Source: Ettlia oleoabundans (Eukaryota > Chlorophyta > Chlorophyceae > Chlamydomonadales). Taken from it: DNA of 34,490 nt. The position numbers and the translations under genes are program-made. Every line of letters begins with the position of its first letter. Within the stretch, counting starts at the first letter, position 1. Of the stretch, positions 10,431-20,941 are shown one piece after another. The notes below the pieces were generated by a model. It did not search any database, was not told the origin of the DNA, and saw only the letters and a list, made by a program, of their open reading frames with translations. Location of the stretch: NCBI GenBank assembly GCA_019693395.1, contig JAAMXP010004567.1:1968-36457 (forward strand), written 5' to 3'.

Positions 10431-12989
10431 ATGCGGTTATCACTGCTGCAAAAGCAGGAGAATGCGCACGATGACTCGGTATGGGCAGCAGCTTGGGCGC
10501 CGACCAGCAACACCCTTGTCACAGGCTCCGTCGACGAGAGCGTGAAGCTCTGGCAAGAGTCTGGCGATACCCTAGAGCAGCAGCATCACCTGGTGAGCGC
10601 TATTGCGGGGATGGCCGCTGCAGGGCGCCATCGCAAGGGGCGGCAGGTGGAGGGCGGGAGACGGCGGCAGCCCTTCACAGCTGCTTTGCCCTGGAGGGCT
10701 TTTCCATTTAGTGGCAAGCATAAGTGTATCCGGTGAACGGTACCACAGCACGTCTCTTGTGTGCATGCGAGCGAAGTCTCATGCCGCTGCACTTCTTTGG
10801 ATGCGCACTTGTTATGATGCACACCACACATTTACCCTCTGCTCTTGATCAACCAGTTGGTGTTACTGCCTCGATCCTTTTCAGCACTCGCTCACTCATT
10901 TGATCATTCTTGGAAATCCTCATTCAGCTAGCTTGCCGTCCCTTTAAACGCAGGTGGGCCTATCGTTGGGCGTGCTGGGTGTGAGCGTGGACAGCAGTGG
11001 GCAGTATGGCGCCGCTAGCAGCCTTGACAGCTATGTGACGGTGTGGAGCATGGAGGATTACTCCACAGGTAATGCAAAACAATCGCAGTAGTTGTGGGCT
11101 GAGCTGAGGTGGAAGGCGGCCAGGGTTTGCATCTCTGTCATGTAAATACTGTGTGTCAGAAAGTTGCTGTGCACGCAGGCATGCATGCCCTACCGTGCTG
11201 GCCTTTTTGGCTGGGCTTTGTCAGCATGCAATACGTGCAGAACTGTCCGTTCTCACAAAAATAGATCATCATTGCCTTGCTGCAGTTCACCAGTTCACCA
11301 ACATTCCACCCTCAGAGACCTGGGGCCTCGCCTTTGCTCCCAGCGGCGACAAGCTGCTGCTGGCTGTGGCGGGTGGCAGCAGCAACACTGTTCGGCTGCT
11401 TGATGTTGGGGGCAAACAGGAGGCGGGGCAGCTGGCCATGCCAGAAGCGGCGGAAAAGCAGCGCAAGGAGAAGTTTGTGTTGAGCGTGGCGTACAGCCCA
11501 GGTGTGTGGGGAGATAAGGTGGGATGGGGGCCCATTGTTGGGAGAGGTGTCGCCTGGACAGAATGGGGCTGCCGCCAGGCCGGTAAGCAGGTCAGAAGGA
11601 GTTCTTAGACTGATTTGCCCCCTGCCTCTAATGCAATGCTGCAGATGGGCGGCGCATAGCTGCAGGAGCCATGGATGGCACGGTGGCTGTGTTTGATGCT
11701 GCCAGCGGCAAGCTGCTGCACACCCTAGATGGCCACTACAAGCCCGTGCGGGACCTTACCTTCACGCCAGGTGAGCTGGCGGATACGGGAAAAGAACTGG
11801 TGAAATCCAAGTTGCCGGGCTGACGCCAACCAGCGTAGCACACCTCAATGGTGGTTTTAGTCATGCAGCAAACAGGGGTGGCCATTCCTTCCGCTTGTGC
11901 AGCTGCTCTACTCAGTGTTCCAACAGCAGTTCACACCTTGTTTGCCCAGCAATCACGCTGCTGCCCTTCCCTCCTTTGTAGCCTGTTGTGTTCTTGTCTG
12001 CCCTTCTGTTCTGTTCTCTCATATCTATTGCTGAAATCCGTCTCTTCCCTGTAGATTCCAAGATGGTGATCACTGCATGTGACGACATGCATGCCCACCT
12101 CTACGATGCCGAGCACGCCGAGCTGATAGAGGCCTTCTCAGGTGAGAGCGGTGGTGCTGCTGCCTGCTGCTGGTGCTGATGCTCTGCTGATGCTGCTTGT
12201 TTCTATTGTAGCCTGCATCAAACACCACCACAGAACCGTAGGCACTACTGGTGCTGGTGTCGCAGGTGCAGCTGCCTTCCAGGGCACAGCAAAGTTCTTT
12301 GATGCCCTTACAGTTCTTGCAATTGAGTGAAAGTGGCTGCCTCGGTGCACCATGCGGCGCTGGTCAGCAGGCGTCTATGCAACATGGTCCCAACCCCAGT
12401 GTCAACTGAGTTACCCTACCCGCTTTGAGTGTGCTGCCTGTCAGCGCCTGCGGTAGGATGGGACAAAGCTTGCGCCCTACGCTACACCCAACAGCCTGCC
12501 TTGCCCTTCTTCTTCTTCGCGTGCCTGCTGCTGCCTGCAGGGCACGAGTCGTGGGTGCTCAGCGTGAGCGCGCACCCCAGCGGCACCGCCTTCGCCACAG
12601 GCAGCAGCGACAGCAAGGTCAAGCTGTGGGATCTGCAAACAAGAACCTGCGCACAGGTAGGGGCGCTGGGTAGATTGTGACACGATTGTCTGTGCTATGC
12701 AGCAGTCTCAGGGCAGGAGGCCACCAAGTAGTTGCTTGACACTAGTGAAAAGGCTTTCTAGCAACCTACAACCTTGCTGTTGGTAATGTTAGTCCACCGA
12801 ATGCCACAGTGTCACCCTGTGTCCCATACTCTGCCTTGGCCCGCCTGCCGCAATCCCACCCTGCCTCACCTGCAGACCTGCAGCGACCACACAGACCAGG
12901 TGTGGGCGGTGCGGTTTCGGCCCGACGGCTCCCGCCTCGTCTCCACATCAGATGACCGAGCCGTGTGCCTGTTCGATTTTGCAACATAA
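10431..12989 (+). CDS. SKI8: SKI8/VIP3/WDR61-family WD40 protein, 7 exons
   Basis: A seven-bladed WD40 scaffold that in other eukaryotes belongs to the cytosolic Ski complex (mRNA decay with the exosome) and the nuclear Paf1 complex (transcription elongation). Exons 10431-10592, 10954-11068, 11286-11501, 11645-11770, 12055-12141, 12541-12656 and 12876-12989 join to 936 nt, 311 residues plus TAA, close to the roughly 305-residue human protein. Seen: an early KQENAHDDSVWAAAW (about 8-22) matching the family's N-terminal AHDD-x-x-W signature, then blades with SVKLWQ, YVTVWSM, AFAPSG, FVLSVAYSPDG, VAVFDAASGKLLHTLDGH, HLYDAEHAEL, GHESWVLSV, KVKLWDLQTRTC and DHTDQVWAVRF. It ends in CLFDFAT. ATG 10431 is preferred because it fits the family N-terminus; longer in-frame sequence upstream lacks similarity. 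Confidence 0.95.
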
Positions 12990-13618
12990 TACTTGCTGCC
13001 GGATGGGTGGATGATCCACAAGCCACCTGTGGGTCATGCGACAAAGAGCACCTGCTAGTCCCATGTGCAGTTGGTGCTGCTGGCATGCCGGGCTGTTAAT
13101 GTACCGTTGAATGTTTGTTGAACACACAAGGCTCACCTTGTAAATCTACTGAAATTCAGGCCCCTTAGGAACTCGGCAGGTAAAGCACTCAAACTACAAG
13201 CACAACAGTGTACAGAGGCAAGTGTCCTGCAATACAAATGAAGTTTTATGGCGGCTACATGGGCTAGGATGAACAGGCTGCGCCGCGCGATGTGCCGCGG
13301 CATGCAGGGCAGGATGTGCTACCGCGCGGCTCATGCTGGGTGCTAGATCGGCCGTATGTTCAGCTTGCTCTGCACTCCTGAACGAACTGATGCATGTGAG
13401 ATACGCACAGGTGAGCCGCGGGCTGGCAGCCCGCACGTTTGAGTTGACGTCACGCTTGTGGGCACGCCCTTTTTCATATCCTGAAACTAAGCCCTCTGCC
13501 CTGCGGCCTCCGCTCCCGGCTGCAGGGTGCAGCGCTCCGCAAGCCGCATGCCGCCACCCGCCTTTTCACCCGCCCCCTCCCAGCCTGCCCGCCAGTGAGG
13601 TGTCATGCGGCAGCAACC
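12990..13618. other. Intergenic region between SKI8 and GGCT-like gene
   Basis: It contains the SKI8 3' UTR with a TGTAA motif at 13139, then the upstream region of the next same-strand gene. Just before that gene's ATG lies a C-rich stretch (about 13500-13600). No further gene is supported. Confidence 0.5.
13139..13143 (+). terminator. Putative TGTAA poly(A) signal of SKI8
   Basis: TGTAA is the usual chlorophyte polyadenylation signal. This copy lies 150 nt after the SKI8 stop codon. Two other genes in the window have one at nearly the same distance, which supports the call. Confidence 0.55.
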
Positions 13619-14290
13619 ATGGTCGACAGCGACGTAGTGCACTACTTCGCCTATGGAGCAAACATGGCCCCAAGTGTGCTTGTCAAGCGGGGCGTGAAGC
13701 CTTTAAGCAGCGAGGCTGCGGTGCTAGGTGACCGCACCACTTGGCTCAGCTTCAGCCACCGCGGCGGCTATGCCACTCTACACCAGCAGAAGCAGCAGCC
13801 CTGGCCCCATGCCTGGTCTTGGCCTAGGGCAGATGTGCCAGCAGGAGCAGCAGCAGCAGCGGTCGGCAGCATTGACTGCTTACACCCGCCGCCACAGTTG
13901 GACCCTGCCTGGCAGCAGCCGCATGGAGTGCTGCACATCCTGCGACCAGATGACCTCCCGCGGCTGGCTGCCCGGGAAGTGGGCTATCAATCCATGCAGT
14001 TCGCAGTACATACGTACAGCGGTCAGGCATGCACGGCAACTGCCTTTGTGTCATCTCTGCTGCTGCAGCTGTACCGCCCCGTGCCGCCAACAACGCAGTA
14101 CAGGGACAAGCTGCTGGAGGGGTGCAGGTGGTACAGCCTGGATGCAGCCTATACTGCCTGGCTAGAGGGTCTGGAAGTTGCAGCTGGGCCTGTGGACCAT
14201 AGATATGGCGCCTGCCCGGCAGAGGACCTGGCCAAGCTGTTAGCAGGCGCCGCTGTTGCGGGCGCTGGGTGGGCATCAGTGAACCTGTAA
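13619..14290 (+). CDS. Gamma-glutamylcyclotransferase-like (GGCT/AIG2-like) protein, intronless
   Basis: Probably acts on gamma-glutamyl amino acids or peptides, releasing 5-oxoproline; substrate unproven. One open frame of 223 residues. Seen: HYFAYGANM (residues 8-16), matching the family's YFAYGSNM substrate loop; HRGGYATL (48-55); HGVLHILRPDDLPRLAAREV (102-121), in which E120 aligns with the catalytic Glu of GGCT enzymes; and the typical late helix YRDKLLEGCRWYSLDAAYTAWL (161-182, split here by description only). Residues about 57-101 are a Gln/Pro/Ala-rich insertion absent from compact family members. The first ATG is at 13619 in a CAACCATGG context; the frame extends a little upstream without another ATG. 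It is one of two intronless genes in an intron-rich window. The family is fairly sure, the exact activity not. Confidence 0.85.
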   Translation: MVDSDVVHYFAYGANMAPSVLVKRGVKPLSSEAAVLGDRTTWLSFSHRGGYATLHQQKQQPWPHAWSWPRADVPAGAAAAAVGSIDCLHPPPQLDPAWQQPHGVLHILRPDDLPRLAAREVGYQSMQFAVHTYSGQACTATAFVSSLLLQLYRPVPPTTQYRDKLLEGCRWYSLDAAYTAWLEGLEVAAGPVDHRYGACPAEDLAKLLAGAAVAGAGWASVNL

Positions 14291-15878
14291 GACGCCCTTT
14301 ATACCGATACAACCCATGCCGCAAGTGAGCTTCATGTCAGCTATTATCCCACCTGGCGTGTTTCAGGAGCGGCGCAGCGGGGACGAAGGGACAGGCACCT
14401 GCTCAGGTGCGCCATGGTGTACAGGGGCGTTATCAGCTGGTGATTTAGTTGTCAGTCAGCTGGCTGCATATCTGCCAACACTGTATGTCACTGCATTCCC
14501 TGCCAGTCACACATCCCAGCACTTAACTTGGTTCCCTGCTCGCAGTACAGCATGCTCAACCAATGGCTTCGCTGACTTGCAGGCTGACTACTGCGACCCG
14601 CGCAGTTGGTGCTGAAGCGGCAGCTGCGACAGCAGGGCAAGTGGTAACGCTGCTGCTATGGCCCACCAAGAGCCGATCCTCCGGCAGCAGCGACTGCCCT
14701 GCCGTGCAGGGGGCTTGTGCCACTCTGGGGGCCAACCACCTGCAGCTCTACTCACAGGCTCGAGGTATCGCCCCTTTCAGTGAAGCCAGTGGGGCTAAAA
14801 CACCCAGGAATGCATCAAGACAAGGTACACAGCAGAGTCTGCAGCACACTCGGCACCAAACTGCAGCTGCAGCACCGGCAGTGTGGTCAGGAACAGCAGC
14901 ACTGTTGACTGCAGCCACCAGCCGCGGCGCTGCCATGCAGCACAAGTTGCTCATTAAGGCCCCTTCATACTTATTCACGTGCTCAGCGATGAGTTCAATT
15001 CTTTTTATTAGTCTGCGTACTTTTTATACTTATTACACCTTTTAGGACAAACAAGTAGTACTCTCTTGCCAGCATAGTACCAGGCATGGGATGTAGCTCA
15101 TGATGCATCTATCAAGCCTGGCCTGCCCCAGTGGGACACCAGCAAATGAAATGTGTGGAGTCCTGGCAGCGTTGTTTTGACGCAGGAACTCAAAGATGCA
15201 CCATCATATTGCACAAGCCTGGAAGCCAAATAAGCGTACTGGCCAACAAGATAGCACAGCCATTGCTGCTAAAGTCAGCAAAGCATAAAAGGCAAGGGGC
15301 ACCAACATACGGTTGAAAATGAGATATCGCTCCTGTCATAAGTACAATGCATGTGTGAACTTGGGGGCTGCATTTGGACAGGGGTAGCCCCCAGCGCACG
15401 CCAGCGCTGGAATCCTCCCAGGCAGGGCGGCAACAGATATTGTGGTAGGACTAGCCTACTTATACTTGTACAACGGGGTTGGGGCGAATTGATTGTACGA
15501 CCAATGCAAACAGAGCAAGGTGGTTGGGTGGTGGTCAGCTTATGGACCTGCGGCCTGATGTGGCAATTGAGCCCTCTAGCTGCAGACAATACAAGGCAAA
15601 CCTAGAGCACAGAAAAGGCAGCGCACAGAAAGCTGGCATACGGAAGCTCAGGTTGGTAGATGACATGGGAGGGTGCTGTTGAAACGGCGGTGGATGGCAA
15701 GACAATGCCATCCCTCAGGACAGGGGGAGGGTGACATGTAGCACGACTAAGGGAAAACGAGGAAGAAGCCTCTGAGGTGCACTGTGCACACTAGTAGGGA
15801 AACAAGCAAAAGAATGAAATAAGAAGCCAAGGAAGAAGAGTTGGATAGGTGACAGGTGTGCGCGCTGCGCTTGATGTC
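14291..15878. other. 1.6-kb region without a convincing gene
   Basis: This lies between the GGCT-like stop and the stop of the minus-strand hypothetical gene, so both 3' UTRs fall here. A plus-strand frame from ATG 14563 to 15045 could encode 160 residues, but it is Ala/Ser/Thr-rich, ends in an AT-rich tract (about 14990-15045), and matches nothing I know. I treat it as probably non-coding. No TGTAA is visible after the GGCT-like gene apart from the one overlapping its own stop codon. Confidence 0.4.
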
Positions 15879-17049
15879 TCACAGTCGCCCGTTGTTCAAG
15901 GTGTAACCTGCGACAGGTGTAATTTCAAATTGTGAAAGAAAGGCGCGCGCTTTATGCAGCTGCAAAGCGTCCTCCACAGGCATCCCGTCCCACAAGCTGC
16001 AGCTGGTAGGCAGCAGTGGAGGCGGCAGGGGTGGCAGTGGCCCCTGGGGTGCAGGGCTCAAGCTGATATTGAGCGCCACTGATGGCTGAGCTAACATCGC
16101 AGCTGCTTCGTGTGGCTTCAGGGCTGTCAGCAGCTCGGCGATCACGGCAACGCTCGCCAAGTTAGAGGGCGAGCTCGCCAGGCAGGTTCCGCTTGCAGTA
16201 TCATTGGTGCCAGCAAATCTGCTCTGCACGCCGTCAGGAGCTGCACGCTCGCTGGCAGTCCCAGGGGTGTGCACGCTGACACCTTCACGGTCAGTTGAGA
16301 CATGCAGCGCCGGTGAACCTGCCACCAATGGAAGTACCTGGAGTAATGGGAGGGCGCTTTGCGCTGCCAGCCCATTGTTTGCTGGCGCAAATGCACCAAA
16401 TGCATTGCGGCAGCTTGTGCTGCGCTGGCTGTTGCGCCGCTTCATCAGCACTGGGCTCACAGAGAGTTCTCGCATGGTGCCCTGCTCCTGCTGGCTGGCC
16501 CTTGCTCTGCCCGGCTGCGGCTTAGAGCAGCCATTACCAGTGGCAGTGTGCGGCGCAGGTACGCTCATGCGGCGCAGGGGCACGGTTGTGGGATACTGGC
16601 AGTTGTGCACTGCCAGCTGCCCCTGCTCATTGGTACTAGAATGCTGAAGCATGCCGGGAGATTGATCAGGCCCAAGGCTGCTGCTGCTGCTGCACGCCTG
16701 GAGCACGGCGGCGGCATGCAGCAGCGCTGCCCATGCACCGGTGGGTGGGGCACCTGCAGGATGTGAGGGAAAGGTCAGCAGCCCGAGGGTGAGCAGTTAG
16801 GTGGATATCCCTCAAAGGAGGCAAGTCCAGGCGTAGACCAGACCAGTCCGGGAGTAAAAGACCGGTAACATGTAAAGCACGCCCTAACAGCTGAGGCATG
16901 CAAAACAGGCATGGCGGTATGCCGGCAAGCGGTGCCTTACCCCTAAATAGCGTTCCAGGGACATGCGACTCTTGCTGCGGCGGCGGCGGCGCACCGTCGG
17001 TGTAAGAGGGGCTGGCAAGAGGGGCGTTTGCTGGGCCGAGGGGCAGCAT
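15879..17049 (-). CDS. Unrecognised low-complexity protein, 2 exons
   Basis: I do not recognise a family. Two minus-strand exons, 17049-16941 and 16753-15879, join in phase (AGG G|GT GCC) to 984 nt, 327 residues plus stop. The intron has a GTAAGG donor and a CTGCAG acceptor. An in-frame TAG sits just upstream of ATG 17049, supporting that start unless another exon precedes it. Composition is rich in Ser, Ala, Pro and Leu, with PPPPQQ near residue 20, a Ser5 run near residue 60, and PLPPLPPPLLPTS near 280. The last 45 residues (SLWDGMPVEDALQLHKARAF onward) look better ordered and could be a small helix-containing domain. Most of the chain is probably disordered. The length and clean splice site argue for a real gene; function is unknown. 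Confidence 0.55.
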
Positions 17050-18820
17050 GTCCTAAAGATCTTCGCGTTTAGAACACCTGCAGTCAATCATACCAGGGAG
17101 AATAGGCGACTGTTATGTGGAGCGGCTTAGAGCAGGTGGACACAGTTCCCAACCACAACCGGTGCCGCCGGTCTCCCATGCCCACCACGCCTACCTTGGT
17201 CCGGTCTTAAGTTGCACCGCCGACTCCGGTTGGTGCCCCGACGACTGTTTGCGGTGTGCACGACTTGAAAGGGCGATACGGCCTGGCGCAGACGCCCGGC
17301 GATCGAACCGGAAGGACGTGAGGGTTGCCACTGCAAACAGAGGGACACCTGGGGAGCGTGGTGGGTCTCATAACAGCTCCTTGTCGTTAAAGAGGTGTAG
17401 AACGGCCCCGGGCTTGGGACGCGGCCAACTCCTGCCCCCTCGCAACCCAGCTGCTGCTCGGGTTTGGCGGTAAAACGCACGCACCTTTCTAATATCAGTC
17501 TGCAGGTACCTAGCAAGGAGCTATACTTGGTCGAGCAATGCAACGGCGCGAGATTGTTATCTGTCCCGCCAGGCTGGCAATCACCATGTACTGGCATGAA
17601 TGATGTCAGCAGCTTTGCTCTCAAATCATCTTGTTAAGACGATGCCTGCTGATAACAACACCTGCAAACTGCACACTGCACAGCTACCTTTGCCGTCTTC
17701 TTGTGACATGTACAGGTTTAAAAAGTGTCTGTGCAAGAGCAGGGGCTAATCAGTGGCGTACGCTGCATGGCACAGCGCCCCGTCGGCGGCAAGTTGGGGG
17801 CACAAGGTGTGCTGGCACAAGCCAATCATGCTGAAGCCCTGGGCACTTGGACGCACAAGTGCAGTCCGGCAACTCCTGATTCAAAGGTATAGAACCAGAA
17901 AAGTTCCTATCTAGCAACTGTGGTGTTGCAGGCACGCCAGCAAAGCTGCAGCAGCAGAGCGAGCGGACATGCCAAAACTACGCCGCACATTGTTGCAGGG
18001 TGAGGCTGCCTAGAGCCACGTAGGCCTACATCAAAAGCTAAAGACCGTTGTGCAGTAGTTGTTTAGAGATCTGTGGTATGATAAATATTTAACTTATGTG
18101 TCAGGTGCTCCATTTCCATAGCGTCTGCTTGGTGAGGTGTCCCATCAAGCAAACGCAATACCTGCAAGCAGACCTTACACAGGCTCTTGAGCTCGCGCTT
18201 GCTGCCAGCCTTCCTGCATAGGGACCATTTACAGGCTGATTCGGATGATAGAAGTCAACTGAGGTAGCCGCCTGCTCAACAAAGAGCCACCTAGGATAGA
18301 CATAGCGACATTGCACCCCTCGCAGCCATACATCAGGACGTCTGGCGGTGATCACTGCAACCAAGCCAGCATTGCTGTTTGGTAAATTGGCCATGCTCAC
18401 GGTGGTATTAGCACACCTTCATAGGTGCACTCCGGTACTGACTGCTACCTGCAGCAGAAATTGAGGTGATTCAATCAGAGAACGAGCCAGAGGTGGCAGC
18501 ACAGTTTGTTTGCAGTCGAATGCGTCAGTCAGCCAGCGTCCCACCTAGTGTGCCTCACTGACTACAGTTGCCAGGTTGCCTGGCCCTAGGCGCCTGCGGT
18601 GTGTCAAGCATGCGTCACAATGTTGGATTGCGTCGATGGATCGAAGAGGGTCTTGGCGGACGGGGTGAAAGGTCGGCGCAGCAATGGGCCGACTGTCCGG
18701 CCGCCGCAGCGCACGCAGCACGCTCGCGGTGTCCCGTGGCGATGCCCGCACAGTGGTTCTGATCGCGCCAATTTGCTTTGGCCATCTATCCGACGCGTAT
18801 TGCCCCTTACCGCCTGGGCT
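17050..18820. other. 1.8-kb sparse region, probably divergent intergenic
   Basis: This lies between the start of the minus-strand hypothetical gene and the leader of the TVP38-like gene. Several open frames of 60-165 codons exist on both strands, but their longest versions begin at non-ATG codons, they show no family motif, and splice-joined alternatives were not convincing. A GGTTCGAT-like element on the minus strand near 17311 has no matching A box or cloverleaf. The stretch around 17150-17350 has less simple repeat than neighbouring introns. Confidence 0.4.
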
Positions 18821-19018
18821 ATGCTTCGACGGGCCACTATCGGCAAGGCTGCGCTTGCTTCACTGACCAAAGCTCCACTTTCGACTCCACAAGGTGCGAC
18901 CATGTTCGATGATGTAGCTCCGTTGCTGCAGTATGGTGGGTTGGGTGGGTTCACTGTGTTTCTGCCGTCTCCATCCAGTGTCGCGACCCATGCTCTGCTC
19001 TCATATTACAACGACTAG
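18821..19018 (+). other. Small open frame with presequence-like start, possible leader exon
   Basis: From ATG 18821 to TAG 19016-19018 there is a 65-codon frame beginning MLRRATIGKAALASLTKAPL, which looks like a mitochondrial or plastid targeting peptide. It could be a small gene of its own, or the first exon of the TVP38-like gene: a donor at 18914 (GTAGCT) and an acceptor ending at 18978 (CATCCAG) would join it in phase 0 to the downstream open frame. That intron would be only 65 nt, shorter than any other intron modelled here. I do not recognise the protein. Confidence 0.3.
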
Positions 19019-19037
19019 TGCACCTTATCCGCAATCA

Positions 19038-19087
19038 GCTGGACCACGCCGTCTCGCGCCATCTTGCTGCAGGCGGCGTGGTCCAGC
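19038..19087. repeat. Strong inverted repeat in the leader of the TVP38-like gene
   Basis: The left arm 19038-19051 and right arm 19074-19087 are perfect 14-bp reverse complements (GCTGGACCACGCCG against CGGCGTGGTCCAGC). The stem extends inward by one G-U pair and two more pairs, leaving a 16-nt loop. It lies about 170 nt before ATG 19255, in either the 5' UTR or the coding part of an N-terminal extension. Confidence 0.8.
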
Positions 19088-19254
19088 AAGCGGCGTGCAT
19101 CACCAGCGGGCTGCAACACCGGCACTCGCACTTGTCCTGTGCTCGATCCCTAGCTGCTGGTGGTGCCCCCGAATCAGTTGAAAGCACGAGTACCAGCAGT
19201 GGCCGCGAAGCCGAGCTGCACATTGGTCTTTCGCACCTGGAAAACGGCGGCAGC

Positions 19255-20052
19255 ATGCGCATTCATTCCACCAGCAGCACCCAGTCAGCTGTGGCGCTGC
19301 CGCAAGTTGCGGCACCTTTTCTGGCAGCAGTTGCAACACTTTTATGCATGCCAGCGCCCGCAGAGGCGCTGAGCTTGCAAGGCGCGATGGGCAGCCTGGA
19401 AGATCTCATACAGTCAGCGGGCCCGTTGGGCCCCGTCATTTTCACAGCGGCATATGTGGTTGCAACCGTGCTACTCATTCCCGCCTCCGTCCTGACTTTA
19501 GCCGCCGGCTTTCTGTTTGGCCCCGTGCTGGGTACAGCCGTGGTTTCTGCAGCCTCTACTGCTGCCGCCGCTACTGCTTTCTTGATAGGCCGTTACCTTG
19601 CACGGCCGGCGGTCGAGAGGCGCATCCAGAGTAACCCGCGGTTTGCTGCCGTTGACGCCGCCATTGGCCGGGAGGGCGCCAAAATCGTTCTTCTTCTCCG
19701 TTTGTCGCCAATCTTCCCCTTCACCCTTCTCAACTATGCCCTTTCCCTCACGAAAATTGACTTTGGGCCTTATGTGCTGGCCTCCTGGGCAGGCATGCTG
19801 CCAGGCACAGTCGCCTATGTGGCACTGGGCGGTGCCGGAAAGGCAGCCGCCGAGAGTGCTGCTGGGGCAGGCGCAAGCCCCATCCAGCTCGCATTGATTG
19901 CTCTTGGGGCAGGCGCTACGCTGTGGGTGACCGCCTTGATTTCCAAAGCGGCTTCCAGGGCCCTTGAGGAGGCATCCCGGACAGAGGGCGAGGGCAGTGG
20001 CGGCAGCACTGAAGCTGAGGCTGCAGAACCGCTGCGCCGGGGTAGCGAATGA
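19255..20052 (+). CDS. TVP38/TMEM64 (VTT/DedA-superfamily) membrane protein
   Basis: A polytopic membrane protein of the SNARE-associated Golgi/VTT family; eukaryotic relatives act in lipid scrambling or membrane traffic. Uninterrupted frame, 265 residues from ATG 19255. Seen: an N-terminal hydrophobic stretch ending in APAEALS (about 35-42), which looks like a cleavage site; long membrane segments (about 60-120) with LLIPASVLTLAAGFLFGP and FLIGRYLARP; the VTT signature LRLSPIFPFTLLNYALSLTK (about 145-164), then Y-V-L-A-S-W-A-G-M-L-P-G-T; a final membrane segment about 205-230; and an acidic/Ser-rich tail. The frame is open upstream to 18979, so a transit peptide may precede this Met; about 90 further Ser/Ala/Arg/His-rich residues are available. 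The APAEA motif and possible transit peptide suggest a plastid location. The family is firm, the start is not. Confidence 0.88.
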   Translation: MRIHSTSSTQSAVALPQVAAPFLAAVATLLCMPAPAEALSLQGAMGSLEDLIQSAGPLGPVIFTAAYVVATVLLIPASVLTLAAGFLFGPVLGTAVVSAASTAAAATAFLIGRYLARPAVERRIQSNPRFAAVDAAIGREGAKIVLLLRLSPIFPFTLLNYALSLTKIDFGPYVLASWAGMLPGTVAYVALGGAGKAAAESAAGAGASPIQLALIALGAGATLWVTALISKAASRALEEASRTEGEGSGGSTEAEAAEPLRRGSE

Positions 20053-20941
20053 ACAGATGTTGAACGAGCGTTCTGACCCTCTTTGCACAGTTTTGCACTG
20101 TAGTATTAGCTGTTGTTTGTATGCCTTGTATTTGTTGGCATCTCAAGGTTGCAATTTTCTGTTCAAGCTCCCTGGCAACTTATCTGATTGTAACCCCGTT
20201 TCCCAGCTGAGAGGGGCTGCAGTGTGGTTCCAGGTCGACATGCTTTTGGGCTGGAAGCAAATAGAAGTCCAAATGGTTGTTCTGCATCTGAAACTAAGCA
20301 ATGCATGCGCTAGCCACAACACTCACTTGGTGCCGTTAACCCACCACGTTCGCCCTTGGCGGTTTATTGCATGTGTAGGCGGGAGTCGCGCTTTTGTGCC
20401 GCACAGCCGCAGATCAAACAAGCAATTTGAGGCGGATGCAACAGGCAGCAACCCTGCCACGGCAGCAGCAGGCAGCAGGTCAACCCCGGCAGCTGCAGTA
20501 TCTGAGGAGGCCGGCATGAGTGCTGCGCATGCTGAGCAGGGCAGCTGGTACCGGCATGGAATGACTAGCCTGAGGTGAGCATCTTGCAGCTGTCGTGCAA
20601 TGTGCAAAGGTCAAGGCACAGCAAGGTGGTAGTGGTGGGGATGGTTGTGCAAGTGGGTGGGTGCAGGTAGGCGCTTAGGTTGCTAGCATGCTGACAGTGC
20701 TGCCAACCTGCTGCTGCAGAAGCACACTCTTTCAGCTTTCCCCTTGAGCTTTCGTTGTTCGTTCGCCAGCAGTCAGTGTCCCGCATAGGTCCGTTGCCGA
20801 TGCAGCGATCACCTACGAGGAGTTGCTGCCAGCAATCAGCTGCCCACATCCCACATCTCGTGCCATTGCAGCGCTTTTTGCTGCTTACTTGCTTGCATCT
20901 CCCCTGTGGCTTCAAATCCACCGTGCAGCCAGGGTGTAAGA
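20053..20941. other. Intergenic region with possible 5' exon of the Nudix gene
   Basis: It holds the TVP38-like 3' UTR with TGTAA at 20189. Near its middle, ATG 20516 opens a short frame ending at a consensus donor (AG|GTGAGC, 20573-20580). Spliced to an acceptor ending at 20928 it would run in phase into the Nudix gene, adding 24 residues (MSAAHAEQGSWYRHGMTSL then SQGVR). Whether this exon is used cannot be told from sequence. Confidence 0.4.
20189..20193 (+). terminator. Putative TGTAA poly(A) signal of the TVP38-like gene
   Basis: TGTAA lies 137 nt after the stop codon, in line with the spacing for SKI8 and the Nudix gene. Confidence 0.55.

Noticed and set aside
14563..15045. 160-codon plus-strand frame starting at a true ATG
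   Set aside because: Ala/Ser/Thr-rich, ends in an AT-rich tract, no family motif and no splice partner; more likely 3' UTR or intergenic.
17290..17330. tRNA B-box-like GGTTCGAT on the minus strand
   Set aside because: No A box at the right distance and no cloverleaf could be drawn.
17127..17624. Long minus-strand open frame in the sparse region
   Set aside because: No recognisable motif, long form needs a non-ATG start, composition unlike the real exons nearby.
18101..18400. Minus-strand frame with an ATG near 18395
   Set aside because: No family similarity and no supporting splice structure.
19498..20088. 196-codon frame antisense to the TVP38-like gene
   Set aside because: Shadow of the conserved plus-strand coding sequence; no motif of its own.
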